A stretch of 64,000 nt of DNA from Pseudomonas sp. ISL-84 (GCA_018613035.1 JAGGRA010000027.1:36844-100843), one strand, 5' to 3'. Counted from the stretch's first letter, positions 34,317 to 45,980 are shown. Notes: a model not told the origin generated them from the sequence alone. Numbers and translations: made by a program.

Positions 34317-34580
34317 ATGTCAATTAAACTGATCAATATCGGCTTTGGCAATATTGTCTCTGCCAACCGGATAATTTCTATAGTAAGTCCTGAATCTGCC
34401 CCAATTAAACGGATCATTCAGGACGCGCGTGACAGGGGCTCTTTGATTGATGCGACATATGGGAGGCGCACCCGGGCTGTTATTGTTATGGACAGTGACC
34501 ATGTTATTTTGTCTGCGGTCCAGCCGGAAACTGTCGCGCACCGATTAAACGACCGTGATGAAATTATTGAGGAAGGGTAG
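34317..34580 (+). CDS. remA: Extracellular matrix regulator RemA
   Basis: DNA-binding protein (DUF370) that activates matrix and osmoprotection operons in B. subtilis and assembles into ring-like oligomers. The 87 residues are nearly identical to the family: [64 protein letters not shown] precedes the ATG. It sits between yloC and gmk as in other bacilli. Confidence 0.95.
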   Translation: MSIKLINIGFGNIVSANRIISIVSPESAPIKRIIQDARDRGSLIDATYGRRTRAVIVMDSDHVILSAVQPETVAHRLNDRDEIIEEG

Positions 34581-34590
34581 GATTGTTTAA

Positions 34591-35205
<615 letters not shown>

Positions 35206-35207
35206 AG

Positions 35208-35429
35208 ATGCTTTATCCTTCTATTGATTCCTTAATGACTAAGATTGATTCCAAATATTCACTTGTTTCCGTTGCTGCCAAACGTGCACGTAAGCTGCAA
35301 TTAAACGCAAGGCCACAGCTTGAAAACTATAAATCACATAAAAATGTGGGCAAGGCTCTGGAAGAAATCCATGCCGACCAGCTTCACTACCGTCTGGGTG
35401 AGAAAAAGGCTAATGAATCATACGAGTAA
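35208..35429 (+). CDS. rpoZ: RNA polymerase omega subunit
   Basis: Small core subunit that supports beta-prime folding. The 73 residues match RpoZ ([46 protein letters not shown]). The start lies two bases after the gmk stop, with GGAGG inside gmk. It is closed by a strong terminator. Confidence 0.95.
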   Translation: MLYPSIDSLMTKIDSKYSLVSVAAKRARKLQLNARPQLENYKSHKNVGKALEEIHADQLHYRLGEKKANESYE

Positions 35430-35437
35430 AAACGCTG

Positions 35438-35472
35438 AATAACAACCTTTCAAAAAGGTTGTTATTTTTATT
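35438..35472 (+). terminator. Terminator after rpoZ
   Basis: AATAACAACCTTT, loop, AAAGGTTGTTATT followed by a T-rich tail. Confidence 0.9.
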
Positions 35473-35586
35473 TCTTCTTTTGGTTTTAATAGATGAAAAT
35501 TGACAGCTCTTCTTGCATAATAAAACTAGCTGGGAATATCCAGCCAAAAAATTCAATCAATCGTGCGGTATTGGCCATTAGGAGAT

Positions 35587-35610
35587 TAACACTTTATAAA
35601 CTGTGTTAAC
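35587..35610. promoter_or_regulatory. Inverted repeat upstream of coaBC
   Basis: TTAACAC (35587-35593) and GTGTTAA (35604-35610) form a 7-bp perfect inverted repeat with a 10-base centre. GGCCATTA occurs on each side (about 35573 and 35631). It lies 60-80 bases upstream of coaBC and could be an operator; I recognise no known regulator consensus. Confidence 0.3.
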
Positions 35611-35668
35611 AAGGGGCCAGGCCATTAAATAGATACGATTATTTTATCTAAGATTGGTGGGTCTAATA

Positions 35669-36877
35669 ATGCTTTCAGGCAAAAAAATATTATTATGCGT
35701 TACGGGGGGAATTGCTGTTTATAAAGCAGCAGCATTGACGAGCAAGCTTACCCAGGCGGGAGCGGATGTAAAAGTTATATTAAGTGACTCTGCCGCAAAA
35801 TTTGTGACTCCCTTAACATTTCAGGCATTGTCCAGAAACGATGTTTATACTGACACATTTGATGAAAAAGATTCAAAGGTGATTGCCCATATTGATCTTG
35901 CGGACTGGGCAGATTTGATTCTTGTTGCTCCGGCCACAGCTAATGTAATTGGAAAGCTGGCCAACGGAATAGCGGATAACATGATTACAACAACCTTATT
36001 GGCTGCCACATCGCCTATTTGGATTGCTCCTGCAATGAATGTACATATGTATAGCCATCCGGCAGTCCAAAAAAATATTGAAACATTATACAGCTTTGGG
36101 TGCAGGTTTATTGAACCTTCTGAAGGATATCTTGCCTGCGGTTATGTTGGAAAGGGCAGACTGGAGGAGCCTGAGAAGATTACAGAGATAATCCGTTTGT
36201 TTTTCAGCAAGCCAAAGCAAGATCTCGCAGGAAGAAAAGTTGTGATTACGGCAGGCCCCACGAGGGAAAAAATTGATCCGGTCCGTTACATTACCAATCA
36301 TTCTACGGGAAAAATGGGCTATGCGATTGCGGAAGAAGCAGCTGCTGCCGGTGCAGAAGTTACTTTAATCTCAGGGCCTGTAACCATTAAAGCCCCTGAT
36401 GGAGCCAAGCTTATAAATGTTGAAAGCGCCGAAGAAATGTATCAGGCTGCAATGGAAGAGTTTGAAACTGCTGATATTGTTATAAAAACAGCAGCGGTCT
36501 CAGACTACCGTCCAAAAGTAAGCTATAGTCAAAAAATGAAGAAGCAGCCTGGAGATGAAGTATTGAAGCTTGAAAGAACAAAAGATATCTTGTTTGAGCT
36601 CGGGCAGAAAAAGAAGGGCCAAGTTTTAATAGGATTTGCTGCTGAAACTGAACGGGTTGATGAATATGCACAGGGCAAGCTAAAAAAGAAAAACGCCGAT
36701 ATGATCGTTGCAAATAATGTAACATCAGAAGGTGCCGGATTCGGAACAGACACCAATATTGTTACACTGTTTAAAAAAGATGGAACTTCTGAAGAGCTCC
36801 CTCTTATGTCCAAAAAAGATGTTGCTGCAAAGATTCTCGAGGAAGCTGCGATTTTACTAAAGGATGAGCAAAAATGA
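35669..36877 (+). CDS. coaBC: Bifunctional phosphopantothenoylcysteine decarboxylase / phosphopantothenate-cysteine ligase
   Basis: Two consecutive steps of coenzyme A synthesis. The N-terminal FMN decarboxylase domain (residues 1-190) has GGIAVYKA, the active-site His in VIAHIDLADWAD, PAMNVHMY and the flap Cys in YLACGYVGKGRL. The CoaB domain (from about 190) has TAGPTREKIDPVRYITNHSTGKMG and KKNADMIVANNV. The start is ATG at 35669 (MLSGKKILLCVTGG) with GGTGGG upstream; the in-frame ATG at 35654 is not conserved. It overlaps priA by 4 bases. Confidence 0.95.
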   Translation: MLSGKKILLCVTGGIAVYKAAALTSKLTQAGADVKVILSDSAAKFVTPLTFQALSRNDVYTDTFDEKDSKVIAHIDLADWADLILVAPATANVIGKLANGIADNMITTTLLAATSPIWIAPAMNVHMYSHPAVQKNIETLYSFGCRFIEPSEGYLACGYVGKGRLEEPEKITEIIRLFFSKPKQDLAGRKVVITAGPTREKIDPVRYITNHSTGKMGYAIAEEAAAAGAEVTLISGPVTIKAPDGAKLINVESAEEMYQAAMEEFETADIVIKTAAVSDYRPKVSYSQKMKKQPGDEVLKLERTKDILFELGQKKKGQVLIGFAAETERVDEYAQGKLKKKNADMIVANNVTSEGAGFGTDTNIVTLFKKDGTSEELPLMSKKDVAAKILEEAAILLKDEQK

Positions 36878-39288
36878 ATATTGCCAGTGTAATTGTTGAT
36901 GTACCTGCCAAGCAGACAGACCGAGCGTTTGACTATAAAATACCTGACCATTTGGCAGGTGTCATACAGCCTGGCATGAGAGTCATCGTTCCATTCGGTC
37001 CCAGGAAAATCCAGGGTTTTGTAACAGGCCTGAAGACAGAATCGGAATTCAGCCAATTAAAGTCAATTGCAGAACCAATGGATTTAAATCCTGTTCTAAA
37101 TCAGGAGCTTCTGTCTCTGGGAGATTGGCTGACAGAGAAAACACTATGCTATAAAATATCAGCCTACCAGGCAATGCTGCCAGCAGCCCTTAAGGCAAAA
37201 TATGAAAAAAAACTAGTATTGGCGGAAAAAGCAGACCGTGTGGCGCTTCCAGAAAAAATGCAAATTCTTTTTGAAAATAGAGAGGCAATACCCTGGGACG
37301 AAGCAGTGAAGGATGGAACTCTGTCACTTTTGCAGAAAGAAGCTTCAAATGGGAATATTGACATTATCTATCAAGTAAAAGAACGTGTGAAAAAGAAAAA
37401 AGTAAAGCAGCTATTTCCAGCCGCAGACCAAAATGTCATTGAGGAATACATCGAAAAGCTGCCTGCAAATGCAACAAAGCAAAAAGAGGTGCTTGAATAC
37501 TTCCTTCAGGATGGCAGCCCGATTGAACAAAAAGAGATACTATCCTTGTTGGGAATAACCTCGTCAACAATCAAAGGGCTTATTCAAAAAGATCTTCTTG
37601 GTCAGAAAGAAGTGGAAATTTACCGAAATCCTTTCGGGGACCGGGAGTTTAAAAGAACGGAACCCCTTTCTTTGACCGACGAACAGAGAAAAGCAATGAT
37701 TCCCATCCTGAATTCCATAGAGGAAAAAAGGCATGAAACGTTTTTGCTGTATGGCGTAACAGGCAGCGGCAAAACAGAGGTTTATCTTCAATCAATACAA
37801 AGAGTCCTTCAGGACGGAAAAGAAGCAATTGTCCTGGTTCCTGAAATTTCGTTAACTCCACAAATGGTCAACCGCTTTAAAGGAAGATTTGGCGATCAGG
37901 TTGCCGTTATGCACAGCGGCCTTTCTGCCGGGGAAAAGTATGATGAATGGAGAAAAATTCAAAGGAAGGAAGTAAAGGTGGTTGTCGGAGCACGGTCCGC
38001 AATCTTTGCTCCTTTTGAGAACCTCGGAATTGTCATTATCGATGAAGAACACGAGACAAGCTACAAACAGGAGGAGAACCCGAGGTACCACGCAAGGGAT
38101 GTGGCGATTGAAAGGGCTGCAAAATATAAATGCCCGGTTGTTCTGGGCAGTGCAACTCCTTCGCTTGAATCGTTTGCAAGAGCACACAAAGGAGTATATC
38201 AGCTTTTATCTCTGCCTAAAAGGATGAATAATCAGGCGCTGCCATCAGTTGAGATTATTGATATGAGAGAAGAACTCCGGGAAGGCAATCGTTCCATGTT
38301 TTCGAGAATGCTCCTTGATAAAATAAAAGACAGGCTTGAAAAGAAGGAACAAATTGTCTTATTTCTTAATAAAAGAGGGCATTCTTCATTTGTTATGTGC
38401 AGGGATTGCGGCTATGTCATTAATTGTCCTCATTGTGACATCTCCTTGACTTATCACCGGTTTAACCAGCAAATGAAATGCCATTACTGCGGCTATGAAG
38501 CATCAGTCCCAAATACATGCCCGGAATGTGAAAGTGAACATATCCGTTATTTTGGAACCGGGACACAGAAGGTTGAAGAAGAGCTGGCAAAGGTTTTGCC
38601 TGAAGCAAAGGTCATCAGAATGGATGTGGACACTACGAGCAGAAAGGGCTCCCATGAAAAGCTGTTAGACCAATTTCAGGAAGGTCATGCGGATATTCTC
38701 CTTGGTACGCAAATGATAGCAAAGGGTCTTGATTTTCCCAATATTACTTTGGTAGGTGTTCTCTCAGCTGATACAATGCTTCATCTGCCTGATTTTCGTT
38801 CTTCGGAAAAAACCTTTCAGCTTTTGACCCAGGTTAGCGGGCGCGCAGGGAGGCATGAGCTTGAGGGTGAGGTTATTATCCAAACCTATACACCTGAACA
38901 TTACAGTGTCGAGCTTGCAGGAGAGCAGGATTACGATAAGTTCTATGAAAGGGAAATGATGGTCCGCAAAATTCATAGATACCCTCCTTTCTACTATATC
39001 TCCCTTGTCACAGTTAGTCATGAGGAATTGATGAAGGCCGTTTCCGTTACTGAAAAAATCACTCAATATATTCAGTCCCGCCTAACGGCGGAAAGCATCG
39101 TGCTTGGTCCGGTTGCATCGCCAATTCCGCGGATCAATAATAGATATCGCTATCAATGTTTGATAAAATACAAACGGGAACCTGGGCTAGGACAGGCACT
39201 GAAAAAAGTCCTTGACAATTATCAGCAGGAAATCGCCACAGGTGGACTTACTATTTCAGTTGACCTGAATCCGTATATTTTAATGTAG
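36874..39288 (+). CDS. priA: Primosomal protein N' (replication restart helicase PriA)
   Basis: 3'-5' superfamily 2 helicase that recognises stalled forks and loads the replication restart machinery. The 804 residues have the N-terminal DNA 3'-end-binding domain, Walker A GVTGSGKTEVYL (near residue 294), the DEEH box IDEEHETSYKQEENP, and the zinc-binding insertion with cysteine pairs (CRDCGYVINCPHC, CHYCGY, CPECES) around residues 510-560. The ATG overlaps the coaBC stop. It leads a long translation-related run beginning with def. Confidence 0.97.
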   Translation: MNIASVIVDVPAKQTDRAFDYKIPDHLAGVIQPGMRVIVPFGPRKIQGFVTGLKTESEFSQLKSIAEPMDLNPVLNQELLSLGDWLTEKTLCYKISAYQAMLPAALKAKYEKKLVLAEKADRVALPEKMQILFENREAIPWDEAVKDGTLSLLQKEASNGNIDIIYQVKERVKKKKVKQLFPAADQNVIEEYIEKLPANATKQKEVLEYFLQDGSPIEQKEILSLLGITSSTIKGLIQKDLLGQKEVEIYRNPFGDREFKRTEPLSLTDEQRKAMIPILNSIEEKRHETFLLYGVTGSGKTEVYLQSIQRVLQDGKEAIVLVPEISLTPQMVNRFKGRFGDQVAVMHSGLSAGEKYDEWRKIQRKEVKVVVGARSAIFAPFENLGIVIIDEEHETSYKQEENPRYHARDVAIERAAKYKCPVVLGSATPSLESFARAHKGVYQLLSLPKRMNNQALPSVEIIDMREELREGNRSMFSRMLLDKIKDRLEKKEQIVLFLNKRGHSSFVMCRDCGYVINCPHCDISLTYHRFNQQMKCHYCGYEASVPNTCPECESEHIRYFGTGTQKVEEELAKVLPEAKVIRMDVDTTSRKGSHEKLLDQFQEGHADILLGTQMIAKGLDFPNITLVGVLSADTMLHLPDFRSSEKTFQLLTQVSGRAGRHELEGEVIIQTYTPEHYSVELAGEQDYDKFYEREMMVRKIHRYPPFYYISLVTVSHEELMKAVSVTEKITQYIQSRLTAESIVLGPVASPIPRINNRYRYQCLIKYKREPGLGQALKKVLDNYQQEIATGGLTISVDLNPYILM

Positions 39289-39363
39289 AGATTCATGTTG
39301 TCTTAATAATGGTTATGAATAAGCAAGAATTGGTTGAAAATAGATAAAAATGGAGGAAATATT

Positions 39364-39849
39364 TTGGCGGTTAAAAGGATAGTTACGTACCCGGCTGAAA
39401 TCCTGGAAGCAGAATGCAATCCTGTAAAGGATTTTGATAAAAAGCTGGGCAAATTATTAAACGATATGTACGATACAATGGTTGAATTCGATGGTGTCGG
39501 GCTCGCTGCTCCGCAGATCGGTCTTGACAAGCAAATCGCCATCGTTGATATAGATGATGAATTTGGCACTATTGAGATGATTAATCCGGAAATTCTTGAG
39601 ACAGATGGAGAACAAACAGGGCCTGAAGGATGCTTAAGTTTTCCTGGTTTATACGGGGAAGTTAAAAGGCCTGATTATGTAAAAATAAAGGCCCAGGACC
39701 GCAAGGGGAAATACTATACGCTTGAAGCTGAAGATTTTCTGGCAAGAGCGATCCTGCATGAAATTGATCATTTGCACGGAGTTTTATTTACATCAAAAGT
39801 GACCAAGTATTTGAATGAAGAAGAGTTGGAAGGATTGGAAGCTGAATGA
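39364..39849 (+). CDS. def: Peptide deformylase
   Basis: Removes the formyl group from nascent N-terminal methionine. All three metal/active-site motifs are visible: [22 protein letters not shown] (Cys ligand) and HEIDHLHG (HExxH). I chose TTG at 39364, giving [15 protein letters not shown] and 161 residues as in Bacillus Def, because TGGAGG lies 7 bases upstream; an in-frame ATG at 39334 has no SD. It overlaps fmt by 4 bases, pairing deformylation with formylation. Confidence 0.96.
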   Translation: MAVKRIVTYPAEILEAECNPVKDFDKKLGKLLNDMYDTMVEFDGVGLAAPQIGLDKQIAIVDIDDEFGTIEMINPEILETDGEQTGPEGCLSFPGLYGEVKRPDYVKIKAQDRKGKYYTLEAEDFLARAILHEIDHLHGVLFTSKVTKYLNEEELEGLEAE

Positions 39850-40796
39850 CAAAGATTGTTTTTATGGGGACACCTGATTTTTCCGTACCAGTGTTGCAGC
39901 AAATCATAAAGGATGGCTATGAAGTGATTGGAGTTGTCACTCAGCCTGACAGGCCAGTTGGAAGAAAGAAAGTTCTTACTCCTCCGCCAGTCAAAGTGGA
40001 AGCTGAAAAACAGGGCATTCCTGTTTACCAGCCTGAGAAAATCCGCCAGCCTGAGGAACTGGAAAAAATTCTTGCACTTAAGCCTGATTTAGTCGTGACA
40101 GCCGCGTTTGGCCAAATTTTGCCGAAAGAGCTTTTGGAAGCACCGAAAAATGGCTGTATCAATGTCCATGCTTCGCTTCTTCCGGAACTGCGCGGCGGAG
40201 CGCCGATCCACTATTCCATTTTACAGGGAAAGGAAAAGACAGGCATTACAATCATGTATATGGCTGAAAAGCTTGATGCAGGCGATATATTAACACAGGT
40301 GGAAGTGCCTATCACTGAGACAGATACAGTAGGCACCCTGCATGATAAGTTAAGCGCAGCTGGTTCAAAGCTTTTGTCTGAAACATTGCCAAAACTGCTG
40401 AATGGTGAATTAACACCTATAAAGCAAAAAGACGAGGATGCTACCTTCGCTTATAACATTAAACGGGAGCAGGAACAAATCGACTGGAGCAAAACTGGTG
40501 AGGAAATCTACAACCATATAAGGGGATTGAATCCCTGGCCAGTTGCATATACAACATTTGATGGCAAGGTGATTAAAGTTTGGGGTTCAGAAAAGGAAAA
40601 ATCAGCAGGCAGCGAGGCACCTGGGACGATCATCAGGCTTGAAGCGGATGGAGTAGTAGTTGCAACCGGAAATAATACTGCAATCAAAATCACAGAGCTG
40701 CAGCCTTCCGGCAAGAAAAGGATGCCTGCGGAACAATTTTTAAGAGGGGCAGGCTCCCATCTTTCTGCCGGTAGCCGTCTGGGAGACAGCGAATGA
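39846..40796 (+). CDS. fmt: Methionyl-tRNA formyltransferase
   Basis: Formylates initiator Met-tRNA with 10-formyl-tetrahydrofolate. The 316 residues show [12 protein letters not shown], the catalytic region [22 protein letters not shown] (Asn, His), and [15 protein letters not shown]-terminal tRNA-binding domain begins near 205. The start overlaps the def stop and its own stop overlaps rsmB (ATGA). Confidence 0.97.
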   Translation: MTKIVFMGTPDFSVPVLQQIIKDGYEVIGVVTQPDRPVGRKKVLTPPPVKVEAEKQGIPVYQPEKIRQPEELEKILALKPDLVVTAAFGQILPKELLEAPKNGCINVHASLLPELRGGAPIHYSILQGKEKTGITIMYMAEKLDAGDILTQVEVPITETDTVGTLHDKLSAAGSKLLSETLPKLLNGELTPIKQKDEDATFAYNIKREQEQIDWSKTGEEIYNHIRGLNPWPVAYTTFDGKVIKVWGSEKEKSAGSEAPGTIIRLEADGVVVATGNNTAIKITELQPSGKKRMPAEQFLRGAGSHLSAGSRLGDSE

Positions 40797-42148
40797 AGAA
40801 TCAAAAAACGAAAAATGTCAGAGAAACTGCATTAGAACTGCTGGAAGCCATAGAAAAAAACCAGTCCTACAGCAATCTATTGCTGAATAATGCCATAAAA
40901 AAGAATGAAATCAGCCAGAAGGATATTGGACTGCTTACAGAATTGATATACGGCACGCTTCAGCGCCGGATGACCCTTGATTTTTACTTAAATCCTTTTT
41001 TAAAAGGAAATAAAAAAGTCGAGAGCTGGGTAAAACAGCTGTTAAGGCTGACTCTATATCAGATGGTTTACCTGGATAAGATCCCTGACCGAGCAGCTAT
41101 TTTCGAGGCAGTGGAAATTGCCAAGCGGAAGGGACATAAAGGGATTTCTGGCATGGTTAACGGTGTACTGAGAAATGTTCAAAGACAAGGGCTGCCATCC
41201 CTGGAACAAATAGAGGATCCGGTTGAGCGTCTATCCATTGAAACAAGCCATCCAATGTGGCTCGTAAAAAGATGGGTTGAGCAGCTTGGTTATGAAGAGA
41301 CAAAGAAAATGTGCGAAGTCAATTTGACTGCGCCGCTGCAGACTGCAAGGGTTAATGAGGTGAAAGCTTCAAGAGAAGAATGCTTAACGCTCCTTGAGGA
41401 GGAGGGTTATGAGGTAGAAGCGAGTCCGTTTATCCCTGTAGCTATTAAGTGCTTGAGAGGGCATTTGGCAAACTCACAGATATTTAGAGAAGGGCTGATA
41501 ACGATTCAGGACGAGAGTTCCATGCTCGTTGCCTATGCGCTTGGCGGAAATGAGAATGAAACCGTATTGGATGCATGTGCTGCTCCTGGCGGAAAATCGA
41601 CGCATATCGCCGAAAAACTGCAAAATACTGGACAGGTGGTCTCGCTGGATCTTCACGAGCATAAGGTTAAGCTGATTAATGATAATGCCAGGAGACTGGG
41701 ATTATCAAATATCAAAACAAATGCGCTTGACAGCAGGAAAGTGCAGGAGCATTTTGAAAAAGAATCTTTTGACAGGATTTTAGTGGATGCTCCATGTTCC
41801 GGCCTCGGTGTTATGAGAAGAAAACCGGATATGAAATACACGAAAAAGGAAGAGGATTTATACCATCTTCATAAGGTTCAGAGAAATCTATTGGCTGCAG
41901 TTTCGCCTTTGCTGAAAAAAGGTGGTATTCTTGTTTATAGTACATGTACAGTGGACAAGGAAGAAAATCAGCATGTCGTACAGTCATTTTTAAATGAACA
42001 TGCGGAATTTGAAGGAGACATATCAGTCCGGGAGCGAATGCCAAAACCCGTAGCTCCGTTTATAGATGGATATGAACTGCAAATTTTGCCGCAAGATATA
42101 GGTTCGGACGGGTTTTATATCGCCTGTCTGAGAAAGAAGGTGCAATAA
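40793..42148 (+). CDS. rsmB: 16S rRNA (cytosine-967-C5)-methyltransferase RsmB
   Basis: AdoMet-dependent m5C methyltransferase. The N-terminal NusB-like RNA-binding domain (1-140: [25 protein letters not shown]) is followed by the SUN/Nop2 catalytic domain with the AdoMet motif [17 protein letters not shown] and the two catalytic cysteines in [15 protein letters not shown] and [11 protein letters not shown]. Length 451 is typical. Four-base overlap with fmt; the next gene starts directly after its stop. Confidence 0.95.
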   Translation: MKNQKTKNVRETALELLEAIEKNQSYSNLLLNNAIKKNEISQKDIGLLTELIYGTLQRRMTLDFYLNPFLKGNKKVESWVKQLLRLTLYQMVYLDKIPDRAAIFEAVEIAKRKGHKGISGMVNGVLRNVQRQGLPSLEQIEDPVERLSIETSHPMWLVKRWVEQLGYEETKKMCEVNLTAPLQTARVNEVKASREECLTLLEEEGYEVEASPFIPVAIKCLRGHLANSQIFREGLITIQDESSMLVAYALGGNENETVLDACAAPGGKSTHIAEKLQNTGQVVSLDLHEHKVKLINDNARRLGLSNIKTNALDSRKVQEHFEKESFDRILVDAPCSGLGVMRRKPDMKYTKKEEDLYHLHKVQRNLLAAVSPLLKKGGILVYSTCTVDKEENQHVVQSFLNEHAEFEGDISVRERMPKPVAPFIDGYELQILPQDIGSDGFYIACLRKKVQ

Positions 42149-43234
42149 ATGGAACAAACAGCAACTGAGAAAATAACAACAGCAGAACAAAAGCCATCCA
42201 TTTACACTCTACAGCTGCATGAGTTAAAAAACTGGCTAAAAGAAAATAATGAGAAAGCTTTTCGTGCAGAACAAATTTTTGATTGGTTATATATAAAAAG
42301 AGTCTCTTCCTTTGAAGAAATGACCAATTTGTCAAAAGGATTAAGGGATATACTGTCTGAGAATTTTTCTTTGACAACTCTTAAAACCATTATTCAGCAG
42401 GAATCTGCTGACGGTACAATCAAATTCCTTTTTGAACTTCACGATGGATATTCGATTGAAACCGTCCTAATGAGGCATGATTACGGTAATTCTGTCTGTG
42501 TAACAACTCAAGTAGGCTGCCGAATCGGCTGTACTTTCTGCGCTTCTACATTAGGCGGGTTAAAACGCAACCTTGAAGCAGGAGAAATCGTTGCCCAGGT
42601 CGTAAAAGTACAACAGGCACTAGATGAAACAAATGAACGTGTCAGCTCGGTTGTAATCATGGGCATCGGCGAGCCATTTGATAATTATGACGATATGCTT
42701 TCGTTCTTAAAAATCATCAACCATGATAAAGGGCTTAATATCGGAGCGCGCCATATCACCGTTTCCACAAGCGGCATCATCCCTAAAATTTATAAGTTTG
42801 CGGATGAAAATATGCAGATCAATTTTGCTATATCCCTGCATGCTCCGAATACAGAAATCAGAAGCCGTCTGATGCCGATTAACCGGGCTTATAAATTGCC
42901 TGATCTGATGGAATCCATCAGGTATTATATTAATAAGACAGGAAGGCGTGTCAGCTTCGAGTACGGTTTATTCGGCGGTGTCAACGATCAGGTTGAACAT
43001 GCAGAGGAACTGGCAAAACTCATTAAGGATGTTAAATGCCACGTCAATCTGATTCCGGTAAATTATGTGCCTGAAAGAGATTATGTCCGGACACCAAAGG
43101 ATCAAATTTTTGCGTTTGAAAAAACATTAAAGAAACATGGCATTAATGTAACCATTCGCCGCGAGCACGGTCATGATATAGATGCAGCATGTGGACAACT
43201 TCGTGCAAAGGAGCGAAAAGAGGAGACGAGGTGA
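42149..43234 (+). CDS. rlmN: Dual-specificity 23S rRNA/tRNA adenine-C2 methyltransferase RlmN
   Basis: Radical SAM enzyme making m2A2503 in 23S rRNA and m2A37 in some tRNAs. The [4Fe-4S] motif [10 protein letters not shown] (CxxxCxxC), the [11 protein letters not shown] segment and the C-terminal catalytic Cys in [10 protein letters not shown] are present. The 361 residues are normal. The ATG follows the rsmB TAA without a gap, with AAGGTG upstream. Confidence 0.96.
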   Translation: MEQTATEKITTAEQKPSIYTLQLHELKNWLKENNEKAFRAEQIFDWLYIKRVSSFEEMTNLSKGLRDILSENFSLTTLKTIIQQESADGTIKFLFELHDGYSIETVLMRHDYGNSVCVTTQVGCRIGCTFCASTLGGLKRNLEAGEIVAQVVKVQQALDETNERVSSVVIMGIGEPFDNYDDMLSFLKIINHDKGLNIGARHITVSTSGIIPKIYKFADENMQINFAISLHAPNTEIRSRLMPINRAYKLPDLMESIRYYINKTGRRVSFEYGLFGGVNDQVEHAEELAKLIKDVKCHVNLIPVNYVPERDYVRTPKDQIFAFEKTLKKHGINVTIRREHGHDIDAACGQLRAKERKEETR

Positions 43235-43238
43235 CAGA

Positions 43239-43988
43239 ATGAGAGCTGTTTTTATGACAGATCGTGGCAAAGTCAGACAGCATAATGAAGACAATGGCGG
43301 CATCTTTATGAACAGCATCGGGCAGCGCCTTGCCATCGTCGCAGATGGCATGGGCGGCCACCGTGCTGGCGATGTAGCCAGTGAAATGACCATAATCAGT
43401 TTAAAAGAGTTTTGGGAACAAACGGATGAAATACAAACAGCAGAACAAGCAGAGAATTGGCTCAAGCAGCATATTGACCAGGTGAACAAAATCCTTTTTG
43501 AACATTCGAAGGAGAACGTTGAATGTGAGGGGATGGGTACAACCATTGTTGCGGCCATCTGTACAGACCGATTTTCAACTATTGCCAATATAGGTGATAG
43601 CCGCTGTTATATCCTTAATGAATTAGGTTTCCAGCAGCTGACAGAAGATCATTCCCTTGTTAACGAACTTGTTCGTTCAGGGCAAATTACAAAGGAAGAT
43701 GCCGAGCATCACCCAAGAAAAAATGTCCTTCTCAGGGCATTGGGGACAGAATCATCAGTTGAAATGGATATCAAAACCATCACTTTTGAAGAAGATGACT
43801 TACTATTGCTTTGCTCTGACGGCTTATCCAACAAGGTCACATTATCAGAAATGAAAGAAACCCTAAAGGGTGGACGAAGTCTTGAGGAAAAAGCTGCAGA
43901 GCTGATTGAGCAAGCTAACAATAATGGCGGCGAGGATAACATTACACTCGTGATTGTCGAGTTTTATGATGGCAGTGAGAGCGGGTGA
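43239..43988 (+). CDS. prpC: PP2C-type Ser/Thr protein phosphatase PrpC
   Basis: Mn-dependent phosphatase that reverses PrkC phosphorylation. The PPM motifs TDRGKVRQHNEDNGG, VADGMGGHRAGDVAS, ANIGDSRCYIL, LCSDGLSNKV and GGEDNITLVIVEF span the 249 residues. The ATG at 43239 lies 5 bases after rlmN and follows GAGACGAGGTGA; the longer in-frame ORF from 43182 overlaps rlmN and is not conserved. It is immediately upstream of its partner kinase prkC. Confidence 0.95.
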   Translation: MRAVFMTDRGKVRQHNEDNGGIFMNSIGQRLAIVADGMGGHRAGDVASEMTIISLKEFWEQTDEIQTAEQAENWLKQHIDQVNKILFEHSKENVECEGMGTTIVAAICTDRFSTIANIGDSRCYILNELGFQQLTEDHSLVNELVRSGQITKEDAEHHPRKNVLLRALGTESSVEMDIKTITFEEDDLLLLCSDGLSNKVTLSEMKETLKGGRSLEEKAAELIEQANNNGGEDNITLVIVEFYDGSESG

Positions 43989-43994
43989 TAAAAA

Positions 43995-45962
43995 ATGATT
44001 AAAGGCAGAAGAATAAGCGGCCGCTATAAAATTCTTGATATGATTGGCGGAGGGGGCATGGCAAATGTCTACCTGGCACATGATATGATCCTGGACCGCG
44101 ATGTAGCCGTTAAAGTGCTGCGGCTGGACTTTGCCGAAGATGAGGAATTTATCCGCCGTTTCCATCGTGAAGCCCAATCTGCTACAAGCTTAGCCCACCC
44201 GAACATAGTAAGTATCTATGATGTTGGCGAAGAGGATTCAATCTATTATATTGTGATGGAATATGTAGATGGACAAACCTTAAAGCAATACATACAGCAA
44301 AACAGCCCGGTGCGAATTGATGAAGCTCTGGAGATTATGAAACAGCTCACTTCCGCTATCTCACATGCACACCAAAACCATATTATCCACAGGGACATTA
44401 AACCGCATAATATTTTAATAGACAGGCATGGAAATGTTAAAATCACCGATTTCGGCATTGCTATGGCTTTAAGTGCGACTAGCATAACCCAGACTAACTC
44501 TGTCCTGGGATCTGTTCATTATCTTTCTCCTGAACAGGCCAGGGGAGGAATGGCCAATAGAAAGTCGGATATCTACTCCCTCGGAATTGTAATGTTTGAA
44601 CTATTGACTGGCAGGCTGCCATTTTCCGGCGAATCAGCTGTATCTATTGCTCTTAAACATCTGCAGTCAGAGACGCCATCTCTTAAAAGATGGAACCCGT
44701 CAATACCTCAGAGTGTTGAAAATATTGTCTTAAAAGCCACAGCCAAAGATCCTTTCCACCGATATGACACTGTGGATGAAATGGAAGAGGATATAAGAAC
44801 TGCGCTTGACCCGGAGAGGCTGCATGAAGAAAAATTCATGGCTCCAATAGATGATGACGCCACAAAAGCAATACCTGTCATAACAGATGACCGGCCCTAT
44901 CAAAATATGGATGAGACGCTTGTTCACACAAAAGACCATAAAGCTGATACCCAGCCGATTGCCAAGCAAAAGCCGGAAAAGAAGAAAAAGAAAAAGAAAT
45001 GGCCAATCATTTTGGTATCATTGTTTCTGACACTAATTACATTAGGAGTTCTGACTGTAACCGTTCTTCCTGACCTTTTGGAACCGAAGGATGTCGAGGT
45101 TCCCGATGTGTCCGGGAAAGAAGTGGAAGATGCGGTTGCAGAGCTTGTTGCTGCTGGGTTTGCCGTCAATGAATCCATTCCGGTCAGCGACCCTGAAATA
45201 GAAGAAGGACTTGTGGTTAAAACGGATCCGAAAGCGGGTAGAACCGTTAAAGAAGGAACCTCCATAGACATCTATGAAAGCACTGGCAAGGAAAAGTTTG
45301 AACTATCCGACTACCAGGGCCGTGAATATGATGAAGTTGTTCGATTGCTTGAAGGCAAAAATTTTAAAAGCATCGAAAAGACTGAAGAAACTAATGAAAG
45401 TGAGCCGGCAGGAACAATCCTTGACCAAAACTTTTCGGAAGGCGATCTTGTCGTTCCTGAAGAAACGGACCTGGTATTTACCGTCAGCAAAGGCCCCGCT
45501 CCCATTTCATTGAAAGATTTACAGGGATATAATGAAAAAGGCCTGCAGGAATATGAAGAGTCATCTGGCCTAAAAATAGAATATGGCGAAGCTGAGTTTC
45601 ATGATGAAGTTCCAGAAGGTCTTGTTATTAAGCAAAATCCTGCACCTGGCACAAACCTTACAAGAGGCCAGAAGGTTACAGTGGTGCTATCAAAAGGGAA
45701 GGAAGAACTTCCGCCAAAAACAGTGAATGTGGATATAAACGTGCCATACCAGCCTAAAGTAGAAGGAGAGCCTCAGCATATTCAAATATTTTTTAGGGAT
45801 ATGAACAATACTGGCGATGCACCGGCAGTGGATCAGTTTATTGAGGAAGATACAGTCATAACGATAGATATGACTATTGCTCCTGGACTAAATGGCTTCT
45901 ATAAAGTTCAGATAGATGGCCAGGTTTATGACCAGAAAGAAGTTCCATATCCAGAAGAATGA
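43995..45962 (+). CDS. prkC: PASTA-domain Ser/Thr protein kinase PrkC
   Basis: Membrane kinase that senses muropeptides and cell-wall state and promotes spore germination in B. subtilis. The cytoplasmic Hanks kinase domain (about 10-270) has IGGGGMANVYLA, the catalytic loop HRDIKPHNIL, TDFGIAMAL and a Thr-rich activation loop (SATSITQTNSVLG). A lysine-rich stretch precedes one membrane segment (about 336-357), followed by three extracellular PASTA repeats (about 358-570) and a C-terminal Ig-like tail. Length 655 aa. It is co-transcribed with prpC. Confidence 0.96.
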   Translation: MIKGRRISGRYKILDMIGGGGMANVYLAHDMILDRDVAVKVLRLDFAEDEEFIRRFHREAQSATSLAHPNIVSIYDVGEEDSIYYIVMEYVDGQTLKQYIQQNSPVRIDEALEIMKQLTSAISHAHQNHIIHRDIKPHNILIDRHGNVKITDFGIAMALSATSITQTNSVLGSVHYLSPEQARGGMANRKSDIYSLGIVMFELLTGRLPFSGESAVSIALKHLQSETPSLKRWNPSIPQSVENIVLKATAKDPFHRYDTVDEMEEDIRTALDPERLHEEKFMAPIDDDATKAIPVITDDRPYQNMDETLVHTKDHKADTQPIAKQKPEKKKKKKKWPIILVSLFLTLITLGVLTVTVLPDLLEPKDVEVPDVSGKEVEDAVAELVAAGFAVNESIPVSDPEIEEGLVVKTDPKAGRTVKEGTSIDIYESTGKEKFELSDYQGREYDEVVRLLEGKNFKSIEKTEETNESEPAGTILDQNFSEGDLVVPEETDLVFTVSKGPAPISLKDLQGYNEKGLQEYEESSGLKIEYGEAEFHDEVPEGLVIKQNPAPGTNLTRGQKVTVVLSKGKEELPPKTVNVDINVPYQPKVEGEPQHIQIFFRDMNNTGDAPAVDQFIEEDTVITIDMTIAPGLNGFYKVQIDGQVYDQKEVPYPEE

Positions 45963-45980
45963 TAAGCAAGGAGTGTTGCT

